Of a DNA stretch of 34,991 nucleotides, positions 27,236-34,991 are shown piece after piece. Position 1 is the stretch's first letter. Each line of letters opens with the position of its first letter. This DNA comes from Bacillota bacterium (GTDB taxonomy: Bacteria > Bacillota > Limnochordia > Darwinibacteriales > Darwinibacteriaceae): the NCBI GenBank assembly GCA_012521465.1, contig JAAYMI010000196.1, positions 1 to 34,991 on the forward strand, in the 5' to 3' direction. The translations under genes and the position numbers were made by a program. A model generated the notes under the pieces. The model worked only from the letters and a program-made list of their open reading frames with translations. It was not told the origin of the DNA and did not search any database.

Positions 27236-28621
27236 TCAGCTCCCCTCCACCATGGTCGGTGCCATTACCGCATCCACCATCCCATGGATCAGTTTTTTCT
27301 CCACAGGGCATATGGTAGCTAGAATTCCACCTAGGCTGACGCCAGAAGAATGGACAAAGTAATACGGACATAAGCGGACTCGCCCCCGCATGGCCGCAAC
27401 GCTGCCAGTCTCGGGGTCAAAGTAAGAGGCCTCCACCTGACGGGCTTTGCAGAATTCCTGCAGGATGTAGGGATGCGTGGGGAAACTGGCCAGGGCTTCC
27501 TCAAGCCGGGCGCTCCAGTCCGCTTGCGAAAGGTCGTGGCCGATGGAAACGCCTCGGCTTCCCCAAGCCAGCTCCGAAAAACCAGAGACTTTCAAAGCAA
27601 ACTCCCGCCCACTCTGGGAAGCCTGGGCCAGCTGGACAAAATCGGTCACTGGTCGGCCGCCCACTTCTAAGCCGGGAATCACTGCATGTGGCGGCAGAGG
27701 CCGGCTATCCACGATCCAGGTGCGGGGAAAGACCTGCTGTAGTTTGGCAAAGCCTGCTGCGCCCAAACGCTCTTCCCACCAATTGGCCAGGGCAGGATGG
27801 TGGAACAAAGCCAAGTTGAGTTTTTCCTCAAGATAGCTCTTTAGCGGTGGAGTCACGCGCACCAGGCGCTTGCGGATGGCGTAGAGCATCAAGTCGATCT
27901 TGGGAATATTCTTCAGGTCAAACAGCTCGAAAAAGCGGTACAAAACGGTAATGCGCTGCCGAACACCTGCTGCTTCCACGTAAAGGCCGTCTTCCTGAAA
28001 CAGTACTTCCCGCGGTGAAACGGCAAAGCAGGTGAAGCCCTTCTTGCGCAGAGCCCCGGCCAGCCAATCCATTTCTTCCCGGTAATCTGCCGATTCATCA
28101 GAAACCACGATGGCTGCCACCGGTTCCCCGTCATCAAGGCTCCTTACTCCCTGGGCAAAGCCCCGCACGATGCCATCGGCGCCGCCCACCACGGTATATC
28201 CCAGCTGGCTGTACACTCGCCCCAGCTCCCCGGTTAGGCCAAATCCCCCAGGGACGCTATCTAATTCCGTGATAGCGAGACCCGTTTCGGTCAGGAGCAT
28301 ATCAGGACGGATTATGAGGGGCAGGTCCCTGCGAAACCGCCGCATGCGGCCGTATTCAATCACCTGCTCCGGCTTGCCCAGCTCCAAGTACTCGCTGATC
28401 CAGCGGGGCATCCGACCAGCCGCCGAGCTGAGATACAATTCTTGGATGCTGCGATAGAACTCGACAAGCAGCGGGCCAAGCTGCTCAATCTCCGCATAGA
28501 TACTGGGAGAGACGCCAAACGGCCGCGGCGATACTCGCCATCTGATACTCTGCTGAAACTCTCGCTGGACGAATAAACACGCCTCTACCTCAGACGAACT
28601 GTGCAGCAACGCGCGTATCAC
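27236..28621 (-). CDS. Unrecognised protein, possible ATP-grasp-like ligase
   Basis: 461 residues, soluble, with no confident family match from memory. It has features reminiscent of circularly permuted ATP-grasp enzymes. An R105-x-D107 segment followed by TELDSVPGG (118-126) recalls the substrate block of glutathionylspermidine-synthase-like proteins. K344 with GSRGVSIG (354-361) resembles the glycine-rich ATP loop, and YILQEF (385-390) resembles the hinge. It is the first gene behind a sigma-H-like promoter, four bases before kamA. If it is a ligase, joining an amino acid such as beta-lysine to another molecule is a natural inference but is unproven. The GTG start has GGAG five bases upstream. 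Confidence 0.6.
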   Translation of the reverse strand: MIRALLHSSSEVEACLFVQREFQQSIRWRVSPRPFGVSPSIYAEIEQLGPLLVEFYRSIQELYLSSAAGRMPRWISEYLELGKPEQVIEYGRMRRFRRDLPLIIRPDMLLTETGLAITELDSVPGGFGLTGELGRVYSQLGYTVVGGADGIVRGFAQGVRSLDDGEPVAAIVVSDESADYREEMDWLAGALRKKGFTCFAVSPREVLFQEDGLYVEAAGVRQRITVLYRFFELFDLKNIPKIDLMLYAIRKRLVRVTPPLKSYLEEKLNLALFHHPALANWWEERLGAAGFAKLQQVFPRTWIVDSRPLPPHAVIPGLEVGGRPVTDFVQLAQASQSGREFALKVSGFSELAWGSRGVSIGHDLSQADWSARLEEALASFPTHPYILQEFCKARQVEASYFDPETGSVAAMRGRVRLCPYYFVHSSGVSLGGILATICPVEKKLIHGMVDAVMAPTMVEGS

Positions 28622-28645
28622 CTCATCTCCGCCGACTTCCTACAA

Positions 28646-28674
28646 CAATTCCATAGGATTCTCCAGTTTCCTTC
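28646..28674 (-). promoter_or_regulatory. Sigma-H-like promoter of the ligase/aminomutase/ABC operon
   Basis: Minus-strand GAAGGAAAC, 11 bases, ATGGAATTG. Against RnAGGAwWW-N11-12-RnnGAATww each half matches eight of nine, and the -10 nearly equals that of Bacillus spoVG as I recall it. It predicts a start near 28639 and a leader of about 18 bases with the ribosome binding site, which also supports the GTG start at 28621. Confidence 0.65.
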
Positions 28675-28702
28675 TCTGGCTGAATATATTCGCCAAGTCA
28701 AG

Positions 28703-28729
28703 AAAAAAACCCCGGCAGAACCGAGGTTT
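28703..28729 (-). terminator. Terminator of the copper ATPase gene
   Basis: Nine-base minus-strand stem AAACCTCGG/CCGGGGTTT with one G-U pair and a five-base loop, continuing into a run of seven T. It lies 12 bases after the copA stop and just upstream of the sigma-H-like promoter of the next operon. Confidence 0.85.
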
Positions 28730-28740
28730 GATACACAGCG

Positions 28741-31194
28741 TCAGCGAACACTTGGCCGGAACTTTCTCAGCCGCAGGGCATTGCTCACCACAGACACCGA
28801 ACTGAAGGCCATAGCGGCTGCGGCAAACATGGGATTAAGCAGAGGCCCGCCAAAGATGTGCAGTACTCCCGCGGCAAGGGGAATCCCTGCAGTGTTATAG
28901 GCAAAAGCCCAGAAGAGGTTCTGCTTGATGTTCCGAATGGTAGCCCGGCTGAGTTCGATCGCAGCGGGCACATCGAGGAGATCGCTGCGCATCAGGACAA
29001 TATCAGCGGATTCCATAGCAACATCGGTACCCGACCCAATCGCAATTCCCACATCGGCCTGTGCCAAGGCAGGAGCATCGTTAATTCCATCACCCACCAT
29101 GGCCACTCGCTTGCCTTCCGCTTGGAGCTTCTGCACCTCCCGGGCCTTATCTTCAGGCAGAACTTCTGCCAAGACCCGGTCCACGCCCACCTGCCTCGCA
29201 ATGGCATTGGCTGTACGCTTGTTATCTCCAGTGATCATGGCCACCTCCACGCCCATCCTATGCAGCAGGTTGATGGCTTGCCTGCTGGTGGGCTTGATCA
29301 CATCAGCTACTGCGATGATCCCCACAAGCTTGCCGTTGAGGGCGGCGTACATGGGGGTCTTGCCGTCCTCTGCCAACTTGTGCGACTCTGCTTCTAGAGT
29401 GATGGCGATGCCGTGCTCGTCCATGAGCTTCTTATTGCCGAGCAAGATCGCTTGGCCGGAAATCCTCCCGACGATGCCCTGGCCCGGTACGGCTTGGAAC
29501 TCCTCGAGGGGGAGAAACTCCAGCCCATCGGCCTCCGCCTGTCTGACGATGGCCGCCCCTAAAGGATGTTCGGATCCCTTTTCGGCCGATGCGGCCAGCT
29601 GGAGCAGGTAGCTGCGGTTCATGCCCTCAGCCGCGATCACGTCCGTCACTTCGGGCCTGCCTTCCGTGATGGTCCCCGTTTTATCCAACACCACCACCTG
29701 TACCTGGTGAGCAGTCTCAAGCGCAGTACCGCTCTTGATCAAAATGCCGTGCTCGGCTCCTTTACCGGTACCGACCATAATGGCGGTAGGAGTAGCCAAG
29801 CCCAAGGCGCAGGGGCAGGCAATGACCAGCACGGAGATGAAGATGGTCAAAGAAAACACCGCTGACTGCCCCGAAATAAACCACGCCAGGCCAGCCAAAA
29901 CTGCAATTCCCATCACGATGGGCACGAAGTATCCCGCAACGATATCCGCGAGCTTGGCAATGGGTGCCTTGGATCCCTGAGCATCCTCCACCAGCTTAAT
30001 GATCTGGGCGAGCACAGTATCCTTTCCCACTCGTGTGGCCCGGAAGGTGATGGTTCCGTTCTGATTGATGCTGGCCCCCACCACTTCGCTCCCCACCTGT
30101 TTTTCCAAGGGGATGCTTTCTCCTGTGAGCATGGACTCATCCACCGAGGTATGGCCGCCCACCACCACGCCATCGACAGGGATGCGCTCTCCTGGCCTTA
30201 CCAGGATGATGTCTCCCACCGCCACTTCCTCAATGGGAATAACCTGTTCCTGCCCGGATGTTACCACAGTGGCCGTCTTGGGCGCGAGGCCCATGAGCTT
30301 CTTAATTGCTTCCGAAGTGCGGCCCTTAGCCACCGCTTCGAGATAGCGGCCTAGGAGGATGAGGGTAATGATCACGCCTGCTGTTTCGAAGTAGAGTTCA
30401 TGGGCAAAAGCGTGGTTGCCCTGCATGATCTGGAGCACAGCATACAAACCGTACACAAAGGCCGCCCCGGTACCGATGGCGATCAGGGAGTCCATATTTG
30501 GCTGCCGCCGCAGGAGATTGCCGAAGCCAACCGTATAGAAGCGGTAGCCCGCCGCTATGACAGGGACCGTGAGGAAAAGCTGTATTACTGCGAAAGCCAG
30601 TGGATTCAGCTGCGGCGAAATGAAGCTTGGGATTGGCAAGCCCAGCATATGCCCCATGGAGATGTAAAACAGTGGTGCCGTAAACAGCGCCGAAAACAGA
30701 AAGCGCTTCCATAGAGCCCTGATCTCAGCAAGCCGCCGCTCCTGGTGCTCATCTACCTGTTCGGATTGGGCTTCTAACGGTTCGTAGCCCGCCTTGACGA
30801 TGGCGTCTTTCACAGCAGATAGGCGCACCTCGGCCGGGTCATAGACCACTTGGGCCTGCTCAGCGGCTAGATTGACGCTCACCTCACGCACACCTGGCAG
30901 ACGGCCGACGGCTCGTTCCACCGCGGCCGCGCAGGCCGCACAGGTCATCCCGCTGATGGGAATGGTGATCCTTTGGGCTGCAGGCGCTTCCTCAGCCACT
31001 TCATACCCTGCCCGCTCAACAGCAGCTTTGATTGCTTCCAAGTCAACTGTATCGTCATACTCCACGTGGAGTTTTTCTGCAGCCAAGTTCACATTGGCAT
31101 GGGCGACACCGGCGACCTTACACACGCTCTTTTCCACTGCACTGGCGCAGGCCGCACAGGTCATGCCCTTGACCGCAAGTGTATCCTTCTTCAT
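28741..31194 (-). CDS. copA: Copper-exporting P1B-type ATPase
   Basis: 817 residues. Two N-terminal heavy-metal-associated domains carry GMTCAAC (Cys13/16 and Cys85/88). Eight membrane helices are expected, with the transport motif [12 protein letters not shown] in helix six. The actuator TGES (LTGESIPLE), phosphorylation motif DKTGT, HP of SEHPLG and [10 protein letters not shown] are intact. The CPC motif and the YN and MxxSS residues in the last helices fit Cu(I) export. The ATG has AGGTGGTGA in front. A consensus promoter and CsoR-like dyad lie upstream, but csoR and copZ are not in the window. Confidence 0.95.
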   Translation of the reverse strand: MKKDTLAVKGMTCAACASAVEKSVCKVAGVAHANVNLAAEKLHVEYDDTVDLEAIKAAVERAGYEVAEEAPAAQRITIPISGMTCAACAAAVERAVGRLPGVREVSVNLAAEQAQVVYDPAEVRLSAVKDAIVKAGYEPLEAQSEQVDEHQERRLAEIRALWKRFLFSALFTAPLFYISMGHMLGLPIPSFISPQLNPLAFAVIQLFLTVPVIAAGYRFYTVGFGNLLRRQPNMDSLIAIGTGAAFVYGLYAVLQIMQGNHAFAHELYFETAGVIITLILLGRYLEAVAKGRTSEAIKKLMGLAPKTATVVTSGQEQVIPIEEVAVGDIILVRPGERIPVDGVVVGGHTSVDESMLTGESIPLEKQVGSEVVGASINQNGTITFRATRVGKDTVLAQIIKLVEDAQGSKAPIAKLADIVAGYFVPIVMGIAVLAGLAWFISGQSAVFSLTIFISVLVIACPCALGLATPTAIMVGTGKGAEHGILIKSGTALETAHQVQVVVLDKTGTITEGRPEVTDVIAAEGMNRSYLLQLAASAEKGSEHPLGAAIVRQAEADGLEFLPLEEFQAVPGQGIVGRISGQAILLGNKKLMDEHGIAITLEAESHKLAEDGKTPMYAALNGKLVGIIAVADVIKPTSRQAINLLHRMGVEVAMITGDNKRTANAIARQVGVDRVLAEVLPEDKAREVQKLQAEGKRVAMVGDGINDAPALAQADVGIAIGSGTDVAMESADIVLMRSDLLDVPAAIELSRATIRNIKQNLFWAFAYNTAGIPLAAGVLHIFGGPLLNPMFAAAAMAFSSVSVVSNALRLRKFRPSVR

Positions 31195-31233
31195 GATTCC
31201 ATCACCACCTATTGCGACATAGGATTAGTTTAT

Positions 31234-31247
31234 CCCAGATTGCTGGG
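31234..31247 (-). repeat. Small hairpin in the copA leader
   Basis: CCCAG/CTGGG, five-base arms with a four-base loop, within the roughly 86-base untranslated leader. It has no T-run, so termination is unlikely, and its significance is unknown. Confidence 0.35.
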
Positions 31248-31255
31248 TACGCCAT

Positions 31256-31277
31256 ACACCCTACCCCCCTGGGGTGT
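31256..31277 (-). promoter_or_regulatory. CsoR-like operator downstream of the copA promoter
   Basis: An imperfect palindrome with outer arms ACACCC and GGGTGT surrounds a core TACCCCCCTGGGGT on the plus strand. G/C-tract dyads of this form are typical of CsoR copper-sensor sites. It begins about ten bases after the -10 and covers the expected transcription start, a repressing position. Confidence 0.45.
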
Positions 31278-31287
31278 TCCTGGGTCA

Positions 31288-31316
31288 ATTATACGCCGCC
31301 TCGACAGAGTTGTCAA
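31288..31316 (-). promoter_or_regulatory. Consensus sigma-A promoter of copA
   Basis: Minus-strand TTGACA, 17 bases, TATAAT: a perfect vegetative consensus. The predicted start is near 31281. Such a strong promoter normally requires a repressor, which fits the dyad just downstream. Confidence 0.88.
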
Positions 31317-31333
31317 ACAGTGGCCATACGGCA

Positions 31334-31358
31334 AAGGCGCCGGCAAAGCCAGCGCCTT
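31334..31358 (-). terminator. Terminator-like hairpin behind the glycosidase gene
   Basis: Eleven-base minus-strand stem AAGGCGCTGGC/GCCGGCGCCTT with one G-U pair and a TTT loop, 17 bases after the stop. The T-run is short (TTTGCC), so termination may be partial. It lies immediately before the copA promoter. Confidence 0.55.
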
Positions 31359-31374
31359 CCTGCTTCTCAAAGAT

Positions 31375-33687
31375 TTAACTTACTGTACTTGTGCTGAAGA
31401 ACGTCTCTCGCTTGGGGTAAACCCGGACATCACCCGTTAGGGTGATGACTGTCTCTAGAGGCAGATCCTGAGATGACCGGCCCACCGCCACGCGGAATTC
31501 CCCTGGTTCCACGATCCACTGGCCGTCCACGCTTAGGAACGACAGGAGCTCCACGGGAACCTGGAACGTGAGAGTTTTGGTCTCGCCTGGCGCAAGCAGG
31601 ATGGAGCGGAACCCCTTTAGTTCCAGAGAAGGCCGCACGCGGGAAGCCACCACGTCGGTCACATACAGCTGGGGTACTTCCCGGCCTTCCCTCTGGCCGG
31701 TGTTAGTTACAGTAAAGGACACAACCAGTTCTTCGCCCTGGAATGAGGCCTGCAGATCGCTGTAGGCAAACGTGGTGTACGACAAACCAAAGCCGAAGGG
31801 ATACAGCGGCTGGCTGTCCATGAGGAGGTAGTTTCTGTTCTTAGAGATGTAGCTGCGGCTGTAGTAGACTGGAGTCTGGCCCACATCTTTTGGGATTGAC
31901 ACAGGCAGGCGCCCGCTGGGATTATAATCGCCGAACAGAACATCCGCGACTGCGTGGCCGCCTTCTTCGCCAGGGAGCCAGGCCTCCAAAATCGCTGGTG
32001 CATGCTTGTTCAGCCAAGGCAGGGCCAGGGGACGGCCGTTGACTAACACCACTACCGTGGGTTTACCGACCGCGATGACCCGCTCAGCCAGCTCCTGCTG
32101 CATGCCGGGAAGACCGAGGTCGGTGCGGTCTTGGAACTCGCCATCCGAATCCAGCTGCGCATCGGAAAGCTCACCGCTGAGGTACCGTTCATCTTCATTG
32201 AGGACGTTAACTCCCGCCAGGCCGGAACGTCCGCCGACTACGAGCACCACCACATCTGCCTGCTCGGCTGCCTCTACGGCGGCGGGAATACCGGAGCGGT
32301 CTCGCCCTAAGATCGTGCAGCCCTCCGCATGAATTACCTTGGTGCTGCTGCCTACCGCAGCCTTAATCCCTTCTAATACACTGACGATGCGCACGGCATC
32401 CTCGGCGCGGTTGACGTGGGCACTATAGGCGTAATCCCCTAAAAGATTGCGAGTGGAAGCGGCGTTTGGCCCAATCACAGCAATACAGCCGATGTCCTTC
32501 CTTAGCGGCAACAGATCCCCTTCATTCTTAAGCAGTACCAGCGAGCGCCGGGCTGCTTCCCGAGCCAGACTGCGGTGTGCAGCTGTCTCAAACTGCTCTG
32601 CTTCCCGGACCTCTGGAATCAGCGGCTGCTTAAAGATACCTAAGGCAAACTTCAGGGCAAGGTGGCGTTCTACCGCTCGATTAAGGACTTCCTCACTGAG
32701 CAGGCCGGAGCGCACAGCAGCTGCCAGCTTCTCTCCGTAGCACAGAGTCTCTGGAAGCTCGACATCGAGGCCTGCCTGCAGGGCCAAAACTCCTGACATC
32801 TGCTCGCCGGTGGAAACGTGGTGATCGGTGTGAAGCATGGGTATGCTCCAATAATCAGATACAACGACGCCCTGGAATCCCCATTCGTCGCGGAGGATCT
32901 GCGTCAAGAGCCTATGCGAGCAGGCGCACGGCACTCCATCCCAGTCGTGATACGCGTTCATCACGGAAAGGGCGCCCTCGCTTTTCACAACCGCCTCAAA
33001 GGGATAGAGGTGCTGTTCCCGCATTATCCGTTCCGATACGTACACTGGCGCGTGATTTCGCCCCCCTTCGCACACGCCGTGCCCACCGTAGTGTTTGAGG
33101 GTAGCGGCAATCCCGGTTTCCAGGTTAGGACCGTGCAGTCCGCGCACATAGGCAGCGGCCATTACGGACGTTAAGTAGGGGTCTTCGCCAAAGGTTTCCT
33201 CTACTCGGCCCCACCGTAAATCCCGAGCGAGGTCCAAAACGGGTGACAGCCCTAAGTGGGCACCGATGGCCCGCATCTGGCCGCGCGTCACAGTTGTGGT
33301 CTGTTCCACAAGCTCCGGCTCAAAGGCCGCGGCCATGCCTAGATTCTGGGGGAAAGAGGTGCCGCCTTTGCCCATGTAGCCCGACAAACACTCTTCGTGG
33401 AAGAGGGCAGGAATTCCCAGCCGCGTGTGGTTGATCAGATAATCTTGAATTTCATTGGCGGCCCGTCCCGCATCTGCGGGATCCAGGTCGCTGGCACCGG
33501 CCAGACGGGTGATCTGACCGATCCCGTGCCGCAGCAGCTCTTTGCCCTTCGCACTCAGTCTGCCGTTCTCCAACAGCTTGTCCGGTCCATATGATCCCAG
33601 CTGCGCAGCCTTTTCTTCTAAGGTCATCTGCTGCACAAGTTTGCGCGCCTTGGCGAGGTGCTCTTCCGTGATCCACTTCTTGCTCAC
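31375..33687 (-). CDS. Glycoside hydrolase family 3 (beta-glucosidase/xylosidase type)
   Basis: 770 residues. The N-terminal (beta/alpha)8 domain has RWGRVEETFGEDPYL and KHYGGHG, with the nucleophile Asp in VVVSDYWSI. An alpha/beta sandwich domain (about 385-600) and a C-terminal fibronectin-III-like domain (about 660-760) follow, the classic three-domain BglX plan. No signal peptide is present, so it probably cleaves imported oligosaccharides. The exact sugar cannot be read from the sequence. The GTG at 33687 is chosen because AAGGAGG lies seven bases upstream; a TTG at 33693 is too close to it. It is not next to a sugar transporter. Confidence 0.93.
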   Translation of the reverse strand: MSKKWITEEHLAKARKLVQQMTLEEKAAQLGSYGPDKLLENGRLSAKGKELLRHGIGQITRLAGASDLDPADAGRAANEIQDYLINHTRLGIPALFHEECLSGYMGKGGTSFPQNLGMAAAFEPELVEQTTTVTRGQMRAIGAHLGLSPVLDLARDLRWGRVEETFGEDPYLTSVMAAAYVRGLHGPNLETGIAATLKHYGGHGVCEGGRNHAPVYVSERIMREQHLYPFEAVVKSEGALSVMNAYHDWDGVPCACSHRLLTQILRDEWGFQGVVVSDYWSIPMLHTDHHVSTGEQMSGVLALQAGLDVELPETLCYGEKLAAAVRSGLLSEEVLNRAVERHLALKFALGIFKQPLIPEVREAEQFETAAHRSLAREAARRSLVLLKNEGDLLPLRKDIGCIAVIGPNAASTRNLLGDYAYSAHVNRAEDAVRIVSVLEGIKAAVGSSTKVIHAEGCTILGRDRSGIPAAVEAAEQADVVVLVVGGRSGLAGVNVLNEDERYLSGELSDAQLDSDGEFQDRTDLGLPGMQQELAERVIAVGKPTVVVLVNGRPLALPWLNKHAPAILEAWLPGEEGGHAVADVLFGDYNPSGRLPVSIPKDVGQTPVYYSRSYISKNRNYLLMDSQPLYPFGFGLSYTTFAYSDLQASFQGEELVVSFTVTNTGQREGREVPQLYVTDVVASRVRPSLELKGFRSILLAPGETKTLTFQVPVELLSFLSVDGQWIVEPGEFRVAVGRSSQDLPLETVITLTGDVRVYPKRETFFSTSTVS

Positions 33688-33727
33688 GCCCAATCCTCCT
33701 TAGGACTATGTATGATGGGTGCACCAG

Positions 33728-33741
33728 CTTTCTGCAGAAAG
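33728..33741. repeat. Fourteen-base perfect palindrome upstream of the glycosidase gene
   Basis: CTTTCTGCAGAAAG reads the same on both strands. It lies about 40 bases before the glycosidase start and about 60 before the DUF421 promoter, in the divergent gap. A repressor operator is a reasonable guess, but no regulator gene is nearby. Confidence 0.4.
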
Positions 33742-33801
33742 ATTCGCTCCTCAGTGCAAATCATTTACTTAATTCCCAATCACATCCCACTTTTCCTCTT
33801 T

Positions 33802-33830
33802 TTGACCTATATTTCACTTGACCTTATCAC
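33802..33830 (+). promoter_or_regulatory. Possible sigma-A promoter for the DUF421 gene
   Basis: TTGACC, 17 bases, TATCAC. The spacing is ideal and the -10 is moderate. It lies 50 bases before the GTG start and is followed at once by a seven-base inverted repeat. Confidence 0.45.
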
Positions 33831-33852
33831 ACCGCATATGAGCTGTGCGGTG
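33830..33852 (+). repeat. Seven-base inverted repeat at the DUF421 transcription start
   Basis: Perfect arms CACCGCA and TGCGGTG with a nine-base loop, located where transcription should begin. It could be an operator or a 5' leader stem-loop, and there is no T-run. Confidence 0.4.
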
Positions 33853-33880
33853 GGAGAAGATATGCCCAGGGGTGATCGAG

Positions 33881-34618
33881 GTGAATTTCTGGCACGGCCA
33901 GCCCACCCTGACGGTTGCGGGTTGGATTTTGCGGTCCACCGTTACGTTCTTGTGGCTGATGCTCCTTACCAAACTTATGGGCCAGCGGGAAATCGGCCGC
34001 ATGAACATGTTGGACTTCGTAGTGGCCATCACCATCGGCAGCGTGGCCTCTGCCCACCTCGCAGACAGTGAAGTGCCGATTATGGGTGGCCTAATATCCG
34101 TGGCATCCCTAGGTGTGCTGGATGTCCTGTTCGCCTATCTAAGCCTGAAAAACTCGAAACTGCGCCGCATAGTGCAGGATGAACCGATCATCCTCATTGC
34201 AAACGGCCAGATCTGCTATGACATGCTGGCCAAGACGATGTATAACCTCGACGACCTTTTGGCAAGCCTGCGGTTGAAGAATTACCCCAATATCCACGAT
34301 GTGGAATTCGCGTTTTTGGAAGCGAACGGGCAGCTGAGCGTGATACCGAAATCCCAAGCCCGGCCCGTGACTCCGGCAGACCTGGGACTGCCTACTGATT
34401 ACGAAGGACAGCCAGTAGTGCTGGTTGAAGATGGCAACATCCTCCTGGACAACCTAGAGAAGAACTCCCTCACCAAGGACTGGCTGCTGGAAGAACTGAA
34501 AAAACAGGGCATTGACGACACAGCTGAACTGGCGGCCGTAATCCTCGATACGAGGGGCAGGCTTTACATCGGGCGGAAGATTACAGGGGCCTCTGGATAT
34601 ATGAAAAACCGCCGGTAA
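33881..34618 (+). CDS. DUF421 membrane protein (YetF family)
   Basis: 245 residues. Three N-terminal membrane helices (about 12-100) include LMGQREIGRMNMLDFVVAITIGSVAS, the hallmark of the family. Two C-terminal beta-rich repeats follow, with EPIILIANGQI, LLASLRLKNYPNIHDVEFAFLE and QPVVLVEDGNIL. YetF-type proteins of spore formers are membrane proteins of uncertain function, and some are made in the forespore. The GTG at 33881 has AGGGGTGATC upstream; the longer in-frame extension lacks a ribosome binding site. It is monocistronic and divergent from the glycosidase gene. Confidence 0.92.
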   Translation: MNFWHGQPTLTVAGWILRSTVTFLWLMLLTKLMGQREIGRMNMLDFVVAITIGSVASAHLADSEVPIMGGLISVASLGVLDVLFAYLSLKNSKLRRIVQDEPIILIANGQICYDMLAKTMYNLDDLLASLRLKNYPNIHDVEFAFLEANGQLSVIPKSQARPVTPADLGLPTDYEGQPVVLVEDGNILLDNLEKNSLTKDWLLEELKKQGIDDTAELAAVILDTRGRLYIGRKITGASGYMKNRR

Positions 34619-34634
34619 AAACCCCGGCAAAGGA

Positions 34635-34663
34635 TTGACATTTTCGCTCGTCCATGGTAACCT
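34635..34663 (+). promoter_or_regulatory. Promoter of the tRNA-Leu gene
   Basis: TTGACA, 17 bases, TAACCT, ending 20 bases before the mature tRNA 5' end. The -35 is perfect and the -10 weaker, as is common for stable-RNA genes. Confidence 0.6.
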
Positions 34664-34683
34664 AATAATCGTCAAAATGATGT

Positions 34684-34770
34684 GCCGAAGTGGTGGAACT
34701 GGCAGACGCGCTGCGTTCAGGGCGCAGTGGGCACAAGCCCGTGTGGGTTCAAATCCCACCTTCGGCACCA
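34684..34770 (+). tRNA. tRNA-Leu (anticodon CAG)
   Basis: 87 bases including an encoded CCA. The acceptor stem GCCGAAG/CTTCGGC is perfect. The anticodon stem CTGCG/CGCAG encloses TTCAGGG, giving anticodon CAG. The T arm is GTGGG-TTCAAAT-CCCAC. A long variable arm (GGGC/GCCC) marks the class II type used by leucine. It reads CTG codons, which are abundant in this G+C-rich genome. It has its own promoter and terminator. Confidence 0.97.
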
Positions 34771-34780
34771 TTTGGAAATT

Positions 34781-34806
34781 AACCCCAGATTAGCTGGGGT
34801 TTTTTT
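34781..34806 (+). terminator. Terminator of tRNA-Leu
   Basis: Stem AACCCCAG/CTGGGGTT with a five-base loop, followed by TTTTT, 10 bases after the tRNA 3' end. Confidence 0.9.
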
Positions 34807-34877
34807 AGTTTATTTAGAATCCTGCGGTTATTCCACATCAAATCTGCTCTTATTAACCTGTCTTGACGTATTTGTAG

Positions 34878-34991
34878 GCGGGTGAGATCAGCAAGGTTCC
34901 CAACGCCGGTTCACCGCTGGAACTGTTCGATACAGGAAAGGGATGCATCCGGATTCGGAAATCCATAGACATTCCCAGTACCGGGCTGGAA
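34878..34991 (+). other. Possible coding fragment without a visible start, at the window edge
   Basis: After a TAG at 34875-34877 one plus-strand frame stays open to the window end (38 codons). It contains LELFDTGKGCIRIRKSIDIP, which looks protein-like and recalls the end of DUF1801-type proteins. No ATG, GTG or TTG start or ribosome binding site is present in that frame, so it may be a gene remnant or chance. The minus strand of the same stretch is also open in one frame. Confidence 0.2.

Noticed and set aside
34619-34634. GCCGG/CCGGC repeat after the DUF421 stop as a terminator
   Set aside because: Only five base pairs and no T-run follow, so it is not a convincing terminator.

Overview
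This window comes from a chromosome of an endospore-forming, flagellated Bacillota (Firmicutes). The evidence is SpoIIID, a SpoIIQ-like LytM protein, an Mbl/MreB filament protein, CodY, YwlE-type phosphatase, DUF1385 (YqhQ), DUF421 (YetF family), and strong AGGAGG-type ribosome binding sites with frequent GTG/TTG starts. Base composition is clearly above 50% G+C. Gene order resembles the deep clostridial lineages more than Bacillus, but the genus cannot be fixed from the sequence. No insertion sequence, prophage, CRISPR array or rRNA was seen.

Layout. (1) Positions 1-4106, minus strand: spoIIQ-like, spoIIID, mbl, flgF-type, flgG-type and a truncated flgA. This is the Bacillus spoIIQ/spoIIID-mbl-flhO-flhP order, with a sigma-D-like promoter before the flagellar pair and sigma-E-like candidates before the two sporulation genes. 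(2) 4128-19301, minus strand: a long, tightly packed housekeeping run read as hflX, tdk, a membrane/TrkA-C protein, yqhQ, prfA, prmC, ywlC (Sua5), ywlE, rpiB, upp, comEB, tagO/wecA, wecB and atpA-G-D-C, closed by a terminator at 4081-4106. Many junctions overlap (TAATG, ATGA, GTGA). The Fo and delta genes of the ATP synthase (atpB, E, F, H) are absent where they normally sit between wecB and atpA. (3) 19374-21868, plus strand: dinB and an orphan MEDS-domain histidine kinase with a sigma-H-like promoter. (4) 21873-22619, minus: codY with a perfect sigma-A promoter overlapped by a CodY-box-like sequence.

(5) 22847-28674, minus: a five-gene operon. Its genes encode a putative ATP-grasp-like protein, a lysine 2,3-aminomutase-family radical SAM enzyme, an ABC ATPase and two ABC-2 permeases. 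It starts at a strong sigma-H-like promoter and ends near a terminator, and it is the most interesting candidate system here: possibly synthesis and export of a beta-lysine-containing product early in sporulation (inference). A small promoter-terminator unit that could encode a roughly 74-nt RNA lies between this operon and codY. (6) 28741-33687, minus: a copper P1B-ATPase with a consensus promoter and a CsoR-like operator, and a cytoplasmic family-3 glycosidase. (7) 33881-34806, plus: a DUF421 membrane protein and tRNA-Leu(CAG) with its own promoter and terminator.

Together the genes cover energy generation, nucleotide salvage, translation termination, cell-wall precursor supply, cell shape, motility and sporulation. 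The regulatory sites link several of them to stationary-phase or sporulation sigma factors. All promoter calls rest on reading the sequence by eye and are predictions.
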